Source: Bradyrhizobium sp. CCBAU 51765 (GTDB taxonomy: Bacteria > Pseudomonadota > Alphaproteobacteria > Rhizobiales > Xanthobacteraceae). Taken from it: a stretch of 64,000 nucleotides of DNA. Below the pieces are notes generated by a model that was not told where the DNA came from, did not search any database, and saw only the letters and a program-made list of their open reading frames with translations. Each line of letters begins with the position of its first letter. Within the stretch, counting starts at the first letter, position 1. The translations under genes and the position numbers were made by a program. Positions 49,899 through 59,125 of the stretch are shown piece after piece. The stretch spans positions 8,173,001 through 8,237,000 of the forward strand of contig NZ_CP030038.1 in NCBI RefSeq assembly GCF_015291725.1, in the 5' to 3' direction.

Positions 49899-50462
49899 AT
49901 GACTCTCAAACTGCTCGCCGTTTCCACCGCACTGATCGGCTTCACCGTCACCGGCGCCGCCATCCCCGGCATCTGCGACGAGGTCTCCCGCGCAAGCCCC
50001 GTCCGCGTCGCCGCCGCAAACCAACAGAGCGCGCCCGACTTCACCGGCATCAGCAACTGGTTCAACTCGAAACCGCTGAGCATCGCCGACCTCCGCGGCA
50101 AGATCGTGCTGGTCGACTTCTGGACCTATGGCTGCGTCAACTGCGTCAACACGCTGCCGCACGTCACCAACCTCTATGCCAAATACAAGGACAAGGGCCT
50201 CGTCGTGGTCGGCGTGCACACGCCGGAATTCCCGTTCGAGCGGTCGGGCGCCAATGTGCAGGCCGCGCTGAAGCGCCACGGCATCACCTACCCGGTGGCG
50301 CAGGACAACGATTCCAAGACCTGGAACGCCTACCGCAACCAGTATTGGCCGGCGCAGTACATCATCGACCAGACGGGAAAAATCGTGTTCCAGCACGCCG
50401 GCGAAGGCAGCTATGACCAGATCGACCGCACGGTGGCAAGGCTGCTGAACGTCGACAGTTGA
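49899..50462 (+). CDS. Periplasmic thioredoxin-like protein, DipZ C-terminal type
   Basis: 187 residues, signal peptide in about 1-22, then a thioredoxin fold with active site CVNC (C79, C82) in the string FWTYGCVNCVNTLPHV. This form and the following VGVHTPEFPFE and YWPAQYIID match the thioredoxin part of DipZ rather than TlpA or ResA, which have WCxPC. Start ATG 49899 has GGAGG upstream. The in-frame extension before it is only the shadow of ccdA. It probably receives electrons from the CcdA-type protein and reduces periplasmic disulfides or methionine sulfoxide enzymes. Confidence 0.9.
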   Translation: MTLKLLAVSTALIGFTVTGAAIPGICDEVSRASPVRVAAANQQSAPDFTGISNWFNSKPLSIADLRGKIVLVDFWTYGCVNCVNTLPHVTNLYAKYKDKGLVVVGVHTPEFPFERSGANVQAALKRHGITYPVAQDNDSKTWNAYRNQYWPAQYIIDQTGKIVFQHAGEGSYDQIDRTVARLLNVDS

Positions 50463-50511
50463 TGCCGCAGGCGATCACGCCGCGGGTATCAGTTGCCGCC
50501 CTTGCTGCTTG

Positions 50512-50537
50512 ACTCCACGGAGCCGTCCGTGGAGTTT
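50512..50537 (+). terminator. Terminator hairpin after the thioredoxin gene
   Basis: ACTCCACGGA and TCCGTGGAGT form a 10-base perfect stem with loop GCCG, ending in TTT. It lies 49 bp after the stop codon and closes the CcdA-thioredoxin transcript. Confidence 0.7.
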
Positions 50538-50563
50538 CGCACGCGACGTAATCAGCCACCACG

Positions 50564-51538
50564 ATGGACGACACGACCAGCCATAGCGACATCCGCCTTC
50601 GTGAAGGCGCCTCGATCGCCCAGCGGCTGGTGATGTCCGGCTTTGCGGCCGCGGTTGCGCTGTGCTTCACGCCGGGCCTGTTCACGCGCGACATCCTGGA
50701 AATCATGATCTCCGTGGTCGCGCTGCTCGTGGGGGCGGGCTTCGTCGTCGGCATCATGATGGCGCCGGCGGTGGTGTGGATCATCACGCCGAGCGAGATC
50801 CTGATCGGGCAGCAGCGTCCGTTCGGAAAACTCCGCACGCGGGTCGTGCCCAAGGACGACATCAGGGAATTGCAGGTTCCCGGCAACAAGAGGGTGAAAG
50901 CCCGTTTCCAGCTGGCCTTCACGCTGGCCTCGGGGGAACGCCTGACGTCCCCGCCGATCTCGGACGTCACGCATGTGCATGACACCGTGACCCGGATCGC
51001 CACGCAATTCGGCGTTCCCAATGTCGAGGCACCTCGCAATCCGCTCGATGCCAGCAATCCCGAGATGCATCTCGGCGAACCGATCGAGCCGTTTCCGGCG
51101 CGGGAAATCTACATCGTTGCACTGATCGCGGTCGCCGTGAGCGCCGTTCCCTATGCCTACAAGCTCTGGCGCGGCCTGCCGCCGGGCCCGATCGACATCG
51201 CGCTGTTGCCCGCAGGCGCGATCGCGGCGTTCGTCGTCTATAGATACGCCAACCTCGTCACCGGTGCCTTCTGGATCATCCGCCAGAGCGATATCCGCGT
51301 CGAGCGCCTGTGGGGCGACGGCAGCTTGCGCGCCGACCATATCGAGGGGCGCGACGTGAAGACGATCACTATCGAGCGCCGCGGCCGCTCCGAGGACGAG
51401 CACTGCATCGTCGTGATCCGGCTGCACTCAGGGCGGCGATTTCGCAGCCCCCGTATCGGGTCGCGAGTCGAGGCGCGCGCCGTGGCCACGGAGATCGTGC
51501 GGCGGCTCGGGATTGCGGCGGAGAGCAACAAGATCTAG
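50564..51538 (+). CDS. Membrane protein with two repeated PH-like domains
   Basis: 324 residues. Two halves share the same plan: a pair of hydrophobic helices (about 25-75 and 185-225), then a beta-rich domain that starts with WIITPSEI or WIIRQSDI and ends with a segment of the type RIATQFGV or EIVRRLGI. Both halves contain a strand with SGxRxxSPxI (GERLTSPPI and GRRFRSPRI). This looks like an internal duplication of a bacterial PH-like (bPH) domain anchored in the membrane. Function unknown; it stands alone between a terminator and a repeat. Confidence 0.8.
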   Translation: MDDTTSHSDIRLREGASIAQRLVMSGFAAAVALCFTPGLFTRDILEIMISVVALLVGAGFVVGIMMAPAVVWIITPSEILIGQQRPFGKLRTRVVPKDDIRELQVPGNKRVKARFQLAFTLASGERLTSPPISDVTHVHDTVTRIATQFGVPNVEAPRNPLDASNPEMHLGEPIEPFPAREIYIVALIAVAVSAVPYAYKLWRGLPPGPIDIALLPAGAIAAFVVYRYANLVTGAFWIIRQSDIRVERLWGDGSLRADHIEGRDVKTITIERRGRSEDEHCIVVIRLHSGRRFRSPRIGSRVEARAVATEIVRRLGIAAESNKI

Positions 51539-51596
51539 CTGGCATTCAGCGCCATCTGTCGAAGCTTGATGTTTCGGCGAACTCGGTCTGAGCCTA

Positions 51597-51720
51597 TCCC
51601 GCTTGCTTGCGGGAGAGGTCGCGCCGAAGGCGCGGGTGAGGGTTCTCTCCTCCGGGGGAGTCTCCCTGGAGGAGAAACCCTCTCCCCAGCCCTCCCCCGC
51701 AAGCGGGGGAGGGAGCGCAC
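51597..51720. repeat. R2-type palindromic repeat, intact copy
   Basis: Inner words GGGAGAGGTCGCGCCGAAGG, GGTGAGGGTTCTCTCC and AAACCCTCTCCCCAGCCC, ending CCCCCGCAAGCGGGGGAGGG. It is the intact relative of the repeat split by the IS at 39388-40581. The rest of the gap up to 51907 shows no gene. Confidence 0.85.
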
Positions 51721-51907
51721 CACCGGTGCGGCAGCAATCTAGGCTTTTCGCGCCATCCCCTGTTCGTGGCATTGCGAAGGGCCCGTCAAAAAGCCAAAGT
51801 ATTCTCGTGACATACCAGGGCGGCGCGCCATCAACTTGCCACGAACTTGCCCCTCAGGTTTGATGGTTCATGATTGATTTGCGCTGTGGCAGCGGGGAGA
51901 GCTTTAC

Positions 51908-52501
51908 ATGACGGATTTTCGTCGCCTGACCGGGATGTTTGTCGCTGCGATCGGCCTGATTCTGTCCGCGCCGCAGGCCTTCGCCCAGCAGCCGGATCGC
52001 GGTGACGAGCCGGGCCTGATCGCGGATGACGGCTACCAGCTCGATCCGGAATGGCAGAAGCAGGTGGTCTACTTCCGCACCACCGAGCCGCCGGGAACGA
52101 TCATCGTCTCGACCGCAGAACGGCACCTCTATCTGGTGCAGCCCGGCGGGCGCGCGATCCGCTATGGCATCGGCGTCGGCCGCGACGGTTTCCAGTGGCA
52201 AGGACTGGTGACCATCACCAACAAGAAGGAATGGCCGGACTGGACGCCGCCGCCGGAGATGATCCAGCGCCAGCCCTATCTGCCGCGCTTCATGGCCGGC
52301 GGCCCCGGCAATCCGTTGGGGGCCCGCGCCATGTATCTCGGCACCACCGTCTACCGCATCCACGGCACCAACCGCCCCGACACGATCGGCACCAAGGTGT
52401 CGTCCGGCTGCTTCCGCCTCGTCAACAATGACGTTGCCGATCTCTATGATCGCGTTCCTGTTGGCACCAAGGTGGTCATCCGGCAGAAGCCCGAGCTTTA
52501 G
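51908..52501 (+). CDS. L,D-transpeptidase (YkuD/ErfK family)
   Basis: 197 residues, signal peptide ending AFA-QQ near residue 26. The catalytic motif HGTN...SSGCFRL places H152, nucleophile C168 and R170. The family forms 3-3 crosslinks in peptidoglycan or attaches proteins to it in the periplasm. Single gene, GGGGAG upstream of ATG 51908. Short size and absence of LysM or PG-binding domains are typical of rhizobial members, which occur in many copies per genome. Confidence 0.9.
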   Translation: MTDFRRLTGMFVAAIGLILSAPQAFAQQPDRGDEPGLIADDGYQLDPEWQKQVVYFRTTEPPGTIIVSTAERHLYLVQPGGRAIRYGIGVGRDGFQWQGLVTITNKKEWPDWTPPPEMIQRQPYLPRFMAGGPGNPLGARAMYLGTTVYRIHGTNRPDTIGTKVSSGCFRLVNNDVADLYDRVPVGTKVVIRQKPEL

Positions 52502-52514
52502 AGCTTATGGTTCG

Positions 52515-52583
52515 AGCATGATCTTTTCGGACGGCCGCTTCGCGCTTCGCGCTCACGCGGCCCTCCGGATCCGGATCATGCTC
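52515..52583. repeat. Interspersed palindromic repeat R6, copy 2
   Basis: GAGCATGATCTTTTCGGACG and GGATCCGGATCATGCTC are the outer arms, with an inner GCGCTTCGCGC hairpin. It matches the second half of the element at 15241-15346. It begins 14 bp after the transpeptidase stop. Confidence 0.8.
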
Positions 52584-52628
52584 TCCGTCCTCGCCTGATT
52601 CCTTTTCCCGGTTTTTCGAGAGAACAAC

Positions 52629-53669
52629 ATGATGCGCACTTTTCGTGGCGGCCTGCTGATCGGGCTTGCCGTCGCCGTGCTGGTCGCCGTCCTGGCCATC
52701 ATCTATGAATTCTACGACACCCGCACCTTGAAGCGCACCGTTCGCCGCGGCGAAGTGCTGTGCGGCGTCAACAAGGGCCTGCCGGGCTTCTCGATTCCCG
52801 ACGACAAGGGCAACTGGACCGGCTTCGATGTCGACTTCTGCCGTGCGGTGGCCGCCGCGATCTTCAACGACCCGGGCAAGGCGAAATTCGTTCCGCTCGA
52901 CGCCAATGAGCGTTTCAAGGAGCTGCAGAGCCGCAAGGTGGACATCCTCTCGCGCAACACGACCTGGAGCATGGCGCGCGAGCTCGACTACGACCTCTAC
53001 TTCCCGGCCGTGGCCTATTACGACGGCGTCGGCTTCATGGTGCCGCGCACGCGCAACAAGGAGACCTCGCTGGACCTGACCGACAGCAAGGTCTGCGTGC
53101 AGAGCGGAACCACGACGACACTCAACGTCGCCGACTACTTCCGCGTCAACAACATGAAGTATGAAGAGGTGAAGTTCGACAAGCTCGACGACGTCGTGAA
53201 GGCCTACGACACCGGCAAGTGCGACACGCTCTCGGCCGACGTCTCCCAGCTCTATGCGCTGCGGCTGAACCTGTCGAAACCCGGCGACCACATGATCCTG
53301 CCGGACATGATCTCCAAGGAGCCGCTCGCCCCCGTCGTGCGTCAGCGCGACGACGACTGGATGATGATCGTGAAATGGACGCTGTATGCCATGATCAACG
53401 CCGAAGAGCTGGGCGTCACCTCGGAGAACATCGACGAGGCCCTGAAGTCGAAGAAGCCGGAAGTGATGCGCCTCGTCGGCACCGAAGGCCGTTACGGCGA
53501 GCAGCTCGGCCTCACCAAGGACTGGGCCGCCCGCATCATCCGCCACGTCGGCAATTACGGCGAGATGTACGACCGAAACATCGGCGAGAAGTCCAAGCTG
53601 AAGATCCCACGCGGCATGAACCAGCTGTGGAACGCAGGCGGTGTGCAGTACGCACCGCCGATGCGGTAA
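52629..53669 (+). CDS. Amino-acid-type solute-binding protein (AapJ family), membrane-anchored
   Basis: 346 residues, SBP_bac_3 fold: GEVLCGVNKGLPGFSIPDD (AapJ/BztA-like binding site) and CVQSGTTTTLNVADYF. The N-terminal hydrophobic helix (about 8-26) is followed by EFYDTRTLKRT without a clear signal peptidase site, so it may stay as an anchor. No permease or ATPase genes are nearby. In related general amino acid permease operons aapJ leads aapQMP. Here it stands alone, either as an additional binding protein or a sensor component. Confidence 0.88.
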   Translation: MMRTFRGGLLIGLAVAVLVAVLAIIYEFYDTRTLKRTVRRGEVLCGVNKGLPGFSIPDDKGNWTGFDVDFCRAVAAAIFNDPGKAKFVPLDANERFKELQSRKVDILSRNTTWSMARELDYDLYFPAVAYYDGVGFMVPRTRNKETSLDLTDSKVCVQSGTTTTLNVADYFRVNNMKYEEVKFDKLDDVVKAYDTGKCDTLSADVSQLYALRLNLSKPGDHMILPDMISKEPLAPVVRQRDDDWMMIVKWTLYAMINAEELGVTSENIDEALKSKKPEVMRLVGTEGRYGEQLGLTKDWAARIIRHVGNYGEMYDRNIGEKSKLKIPRGMNQLWNAGGVQYAPPMR

Positions 53670-53724
53670 GGCGGTCTATCCGCCGTCGCCGTCAGCTTGG
53701 GGCCACCGCTGTCCACACTCTCAA

Positions 53725-53830
53725 CTGTCATCGCCCGCGAAAGCGGGCGATCCAGTATTCCAGAGACAGCCAACGCATGCGGAGAGGCCGCGGCGTACTG
53801 GGTCGCCCGGTCGAGCCGGGCGACGACACC
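53725..53830. repeat. Interspersed palindromic repeat R1, copy 2 (inverted)
   Basis: Reverse-complement counterpart of 1050-1153. It contains CTGTCATCGCCCGCGAAAGC, ATCCAGTATTCCAGAGACAG and GGAGAGGCCGCGGCGTACTG. It lies between two convergent genes. Confidence 0.85.
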
Positions 53831-53865
53831 GAGGGTGAGGTGCGCCCTCGCGCCTCAGCCCCGCC

Positions 53866-55005
53866 TTAGTACCCTCGCGCTCTTGCGAGCTGCTCGGTGT
53901 GGTAGTTGGCATCGCCGAACAGTTCCTCGCACACCCGCGCGCGCTTCATGAAGAAGCCGATGTCGAACTGGTCGGTCATGCCCATGCCGCCATGCATCTG
54001 CACGCCTTCCTGCACCGCGCGGGTGGCGGTGGTGCCGGCGCGGGCCTTTGCGACTGCGACGGCTGAGGCGGCCTTGGCAACGTCGCCATCCAGCGCCTGC
54101 AGCGCCTTCATCACCGCGGCGCGGGTGATCTCGATGTCGACATAGAGCTCGGCGGCGCGGTGCTGGAGGGCCTGGAATTCGCCGATCAGCTTGCCGAACT
54201 GCTTGCGGCTCTTCAGGTACTCGACGGTGCGGCCAAACACCTCCTCGCTGAGACCGACCATTTCGGCGGCAACCGCGCCGCGGCCGATATCGAGCACACC
54301 GTCGAGCAGAGTTGCGCCCTGATCGACCTCGCCGAGCACGCTGTCGGCATTGACCTCGACATTGGCGAATTCGATCCGCGCTGCATTGTGCGCATCGACC
54401 ATGATGGTGCGCTCGATCGCGACACCCTTCGCCGCGGGGTTCACCAGGAACAGCGTCAACCCCTCGCGCTCACCGGCGGCGCCCGTCGTGCGCGCGGCGA
54501 CGATCAGCAGATCGGCGACGTGACCGTCGACCACGAGCGCCTTGGCACCGCTGAGCTTGAACCCGTTGCCGGCGCGCACGGCCTGCAAGCCGGTGTGGAG
54601 CGGACGGTGCTTGGCGCCCTCGTCGATTGCGAGCGTTGCGAGCAGCGACCCGCCTGCGATCTTCGGCAGATATTCCGATCTCTGCGCGGAATTGCCGCCG
54701 CGGTTCAGCGCCGAGGCCGCGACCACGCTGGTGGCGAGGAAGGGCGATGGCATCAGGGTGCGGCCGATCTCCTCCATGACGACGCCAGCCTCGACATGGC
54801 CGAGGCCACTGCCGCCGAACTCTTCCGGCACCAGAAGACCGGCAAAACCCATCTCGGCAAAGGAATGCCAGAGCTCCTTGGAGAAGCCGGTGCGATCCTT
54901 GCTGTCGCGCAAGTGACGCAGGTGCGACACCGGCGCCTTGTCGCTGATCAGCCCGCGCGCACTGTCGCGGAGCATCGATTGTTCTTCGGTGAGGACGAGG
55001 GCCAT
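53866..55005 (-). CDS. Acyl-CoA dehydrogenase homologue lacking the usual catalytic Glu
   Basis: 379 residues with the acyl-CoA dehydrogenase fold (N-terminal helical, middle beta barrel, C-terminal helical). Near the C-terminus it has QMHGGMGMTDQFDIGFF in place of the family's Y/I-E-G-T/G-xSE segment, so the base that abstracts the alpha proton is not where it is expected. Start ATG 55005. The upstream gene (55135-56334) encodes a second homologue with an intact Glu, separated by 129 bp of repeat. Paired enzymes of this sort form alpha2-beta2 complexes in which the catalytic base comes from one subunit. Confidence 0.88.
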   Translation of the reverse strand: MALVLTEEQSMLRDSARGLISDKAPVSHLRHLRDSKDRTGFSKELWHSFAEMGFAGLLVPEEFGGSGLGHVEAGVVMEEIGRTLMPSPFLATSVVAASALNRGGNSAQRSEYLPKIAGGSLLATLAIDEGAKHRPLHTGLQAVRAGNGFKLSGAKALVVDGHVADLLIVAARTTGAAGEREGLTLFLVNPAAKGVAIERTIMVDAHNAARIEFANVEVNADSVLGEVDQGATLLDGVLDIGRGAVAAEMVGLSEEVFGRTVEYLKSRKQFGKLIGEFQALQHRAAELYVDIEITRAAVMKALQALDGDVAKAASAVAVAKARAGTTATRAVQEGVQMHGGMGMTDQFDIGFFMKRARVCEELFGDANYHTEQLARARGY

Positions 55006-55046
55006 GTGCTTAAGTCTCTGGTATTGCGTGAAATGCATATTGTTGC

Positions 55047-55130
55047 TGTCATTCCGGGGCGATGCGCAGCATCGAACCCGGAATCTCGAGGTTCCGGGTT
55101 CGGTCCTTTCGGACCGCCCCGGAACGACGG
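55047..55130. repeat. Interspersed palindromic repeat R5, copy 2
   Basis: GTCATTCCGGGGCGATGCGC and CCGCCCCGGAACGACGG form the arms, with inner repeats GAACCCGGAAT and TTCCGGGTTC. It fills most of the gap between the two acyl-CoA dehydrogenase genes. Confidence 0.8.
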
Positions 55131-55134
55131 CGAG

Positions 55135-56334
<1,200 letters not shown>

Positions 56335-56468
56335 GGTCGTTTCCATCAATCAAAAAGACTTGTTGGGCACGACTCTGGGCCAAGCCCCCGCGGAATTCAA
56401 CCACTTCCGCAGGCGCAGTCGGCTATAGTCGCGGCAAGACGGTGCTTGAAAACAAAGAGGAAACGACA

Positions 56469-57014
56469 ATGCGCCTGAAGCTCCTTTCGCCTGGCGAAAT
56501 GAACGAGAGCCAGCGGCAGACCTATGACGAATCGATTGCCGGCAAGCGCGGCAAGCCGCCGGCGCCGATGATGGCCTGGCTGAACAGTCCGGAGATGGCG
56601 CGTCACGCGACGCGGCTCGGCGAAGTCATGCGCTTCGACACGATCTTCCCGGCCAAGCTTTCGGAGATCGCGATCCTGGTGACGGCGCGGCACTGGACCG
56701 CGCATTACGAATGGTATGCGCACAAGCGCCTCGCGCTCGCGGGTGGCATGAAGCCCGAGATCATCGACGCGATCCGCGACCGCCGCACGCCCGAGTTCGA
56801 CGACCCCAAGGGGAAGATGATCTACGATCTCGCGAAGTCGCTGCACGAGGGCCACGGCGTCGAGAAGGGGCTGTACGACGAGGCGGTGAAGCTGCTCGGC
56901 GAGCGCGGCGTCGTCGAGGTGATCGGGCTGTGCGGCTATTACACGCTGGTGTCGATGACGCTCAACACGTTCGCGTTCGGCCTGCCCGAGGGCGAGGTGT
57001 CGGAGCTGGCTTAG
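56469..57014 (+). CDS. Carboxymuconolactone decarboxylase-family protein
   Basis: 181 residues, all-helical CMD/AhpD-like fold. The region ILVTARHWTAHYEWYAHKRLA carries the family helix; it has no CxxC pair, so it resembles gamma-CMD rather than AhpD peroxidase proteins. AAAGAGGAAACGAC precedes ATG 56469. It is divergent from the acyl-CoA dehydrogenase gene and 89 bp ahead of a VOC-family gene. The reaction cannot be named with confidence; ring-cleavage product processing is plausible. Confidence 0.85.
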   Translation: MRLKLLSPGEMNESQRQTYDESIAGKRGKPPAPMMAWLNSPEMARHATRLGEVMRFDTIFPAKLSEIAILVTARHWTAHYEWYAHKRLALAGGMKPEIIDAIRDRRTPEFDDPKGKMIYDLAKSLHEGHGVEKGLYDEAVKLLGERGVVEVIGLCGYYTLVSMTLNTFAFGLPEGEVSELA

Positions 57015-57103
57015 CTTCTTATCTAGAAACGATGGGTTTCGAGATGAGCAATGGCGCTGTCCCGAGCCCCGCCCTATCTGGAGATCAGCTACGGAGCATT
57101 CCC

Positions 57104-57598
57104 ATGTCGCAAACCCCCGCCGTCGCCGCCGGCACCAGGATCGGCCACGTCCACCTCAAGGTCGCCGATCTCGATCGCGCGCTCGGCTTTTATTGCGGCG
57201 TGCTCGGCTTCGAGCTGATGCAGCGCATGGGCTCGGGCGCCGCCTTCATCTCGGCCGGCGGCTATCATCACCACATCGGGCTCAACACCTGGGAAAGCAA
57301 GGGCGGCTCGCCGCCGCCGCCTGATGCGACGGGGCTGTTTCACACCGCGATCCTCTACCCGACGCGCCCCGCGCTTGCGGATGCGCTGCATCGGGTGCTC
57401 ACGGCCGGCATTGCGCTGGATGGTGCCAGCGATCACGGCGTCAGCGAGGCGCTGTATCTGCGCGATCCAGACCAGAACGGCGTCGAGCTGTATTGGGACA
57501 GGCCCAGGGAGCAATGGCCGTTCGGACCGGATGGGAAGCTGGCGATGTTCACCAAGCGGCTGGATGTGGAGGCGTTGCTGAAACAGCGGGAAGCGTGA
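57104..57598 (+). CDS. VOC-family (glyoxalase/extradiol dioxygenase-like) protein
   Basis: 164 residues with two beta-alpha-beta-beta-beta units. Metal-ligand positions are visible as the first His in GHVHLKV, a second His near LFHTAIL, and Glu in NGVELYWD. The length matches CatE-type one-barrel catechol 2,3-dioxygenase relatives and several other VOC enzymes. Start ATG 57104. Cotranscription with the CMD-like gene upstream is likely. Catalytic activity is not assignable without tests. Confidence 0.85.
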   Translation: MSQTPAVAAGTRIGHVHLKVADLDRALGFYCGVLGFELMQRMGSGAAFISAGGYHHHIGLNTWESKGGSPPPPDATGLFHTAILYPTRPALADALHRVLTAGIALDGASDHGVSEALYLRDPDQNGVELYWDRPREQWPFGPDGKLAMFTKRLDVEALLKQREA

Positions 57599-57600
57599 TC

Positions 57601-57696
57601 GTAGGGTGGGCAAAGCATAGCGTGCCCACCGTTTCTTGCGGCACGCGTGGAGAGTCCGATGGTGGGCACGGCGCTATGCGCCTTTGCCCACCCTGC
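57601..57696. repeat. Interspersed palindromic repeat R4, copy 2
   Basis: Arms GTAGGGTGGGCAAAG and CCTTTGCCCACCCTGC, inner words GCGTGCCCACCGTTTC and GGTGGGCACGGCGC. It matches 29532-29653. It begins 3 bases after the VOC gene stop, and its right arm provides the last codons and stop codon of the MFS gene on the other strand. Confidence 0.85.
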
Positions 57697-58918
57697 GAGA
57701 TTCCTTCCCCCGCACCATGATCAGCGCCGCGGCCACCACCTCCAGCGCGATGCAGAGATAGAACGGCAGCGCGTAGCCGCCGGAGAGATCGCGCAAGGCC
57801 CCGACGACGCCAGGGCCGAACGCGTAGGTCACCTGGTTGATCGCCGTGTTCAAGCTGATCAGCACGCCGAACGCGGCGCTGTCGAACTCCTGCTGCACGA
57901 TCAGCGACGGCAGCGTGATGAGGTTGCCGACCGAGAAGCCGAACACCGCGCAAGCCGCAATCAGCACATAGTCATCGTGCAGATTGATGACGACGAGAAG
58001 CGCCGCCGCCTGGCTGAGGAACGACAGCGCGGAGGCGAGGCGCTGATCGAGGCGGTCGATCACCAGCGAGAACAGCACGCGGCCGACCACGGCCATCGCC
58101 GTCAGCACCGCGACGGCGACGGCGGCGCGCTCGCGACCGATCACGGGATCGAGGAACGAAATCAGGTGCACGATGAAGCCCACCTGGGCGAACAGCACCA
58201 GGGCGAAGGCAATCGTCACCGTGAGGAAGCCGACGTCACGCAGCGCCCATGCGCGGATCTGCGTCGAGGATTGCGGTTTGGCCTTCGCCGTCGCGTGCCA
58301 GCCGTGACGATCGGGCGGATGGCCGACGAGAAGCAGGATGACCGGCAGCAGCAGCACCAGCATGGCGCCGGCGGCGGCATACATCGCGCCGGCGAAGCCG
58401 ACATGGCCGATCAGCGTCACCAGCAGCGGCACGCCGACGATGCCGCCGAAGCTTGCGCCGTTCAGTGCCAGGCTGATCGCCATGCCGCGCTTGTGGTCGA
58501 ACCACAGGCTGATCGTGTTGGTGATCATGGCGAGACTGGTGCCGGCCCAGCCGAAGGCGAGCACGGCGTTCGCGAGATAGAGCTGCCAGGGCTCGCGCAC
58601 CGCGCCGATGGCGACCGCGGCCGCCGCCATCGCCAGCGTGCCGGCAATCAGGCAGATACGCGGGCCGTATTTCCGCACGGCTTCGCCGACGAAAACCACC
58701 AGCAGCGCCCCGAACAGATAGAAGAACGTCGTCCCAGCGGAGATCAGCGTCGTCGGCCAGCCCCGCGCGCGCTGGAGCTCGGCGACATAGACGCTCTGGC
58801 CGTAGAAGCCGAGACCCCAGCCGAAGGTGGCGAGCAGAAAGCAGACCGCGACGATGCGCCAGCCTTCGTAGCGGAGGGAGGATTCGTCGATTGTGGGCTG
58901 TTGAAAGTTGTCGAGCAT
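57674..58918 (-). CDS. MFS transporter
   Basis: 414 residues with about 12 hydrophobic segments and MFS motifs (loop 2-3 GEAVRKYGPR, and SLWFDHKRGMAISLAL typical of the oxalate/formate and monocarboxylate-like branch). Start ATG 58918; an upstream in-frame codon runs into repeat R3. Its C-terminal residues RRVGKGA and stop are encoded by repeat R4. Likely an importer or exporter of an organic acid linked to the neighbouring CMD/VOC or dehydrogenase genes. Confidence 0.9.
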   Translation of the reverse strand: MLDNFQQPTIDESSLRYEGWRIVAVCFLLATFGWGLGFYGQSVYVAELQRARGWPTTLISAGTTFFYLFGALLVVFVGEAVRKYGPRICLIAGTLAMAAAAVAIGAVREPWQLYLANAVLAFGWAGTSLAMITNTISLWFDHKRGMAISLALNGASFGGIVGVPLLVTLIGHVGFAGAMYAAAGAMLVLLLPVILLLVGHPPDRHGWHATAKAKPQSSTQIRAWALRDVGFLTVTIAFALVLFAQVGFIVHLISFLDPVIGRERAAVAVAVLTAMAVVGRVLFSLVIDRLDQRLASALSFLSQAAALLVVINLHDDYVLIAACAVFGFSVGNLITLPSLIVQQEFDSAAFGVLISLNTAINQVTYAFGPGVVGALRDLSGGYALPFYLCIALEVVAAALIMVRGKESRRVGKGA

Positions 58919-58929
58919 GCCGCCTACTC

Positions 58930-59050
58930 CGTCATGCCCGGGCATAGCCGTCTGAAGGACCGCGTCGCTTCCGCTCGCCCATGCCCGGGCATCCACGTTC
59001 TTCGATCCGCGCCTGAGACGTGGATGGCCGGGACAAGCCCGGTCATGACG
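58930..59050. repeat. Interspersed palindromic repeat R3, rearranged copy
   Basis: It has CCGTCATGCCCGGGCAT, CATGCCCGGGCATCCACG, GACGTGGATGGCCGGGACAA and GCCCGGTCATGACGA, that is, R3 arms with an extra partial arm. It lies between two MFS genes transcribed in the same direction. The 75 bp from 59051 to 59125 hold nothing recognisable. Confidence 0.8.
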
Positions 59051-59125
59051 ACATTTAACTAACCCTCACCAGAAAATCACTTCGGCCTGGATCGAAGTAT
59101 CAACGCTGCTGACAGCCTCCCGCCA

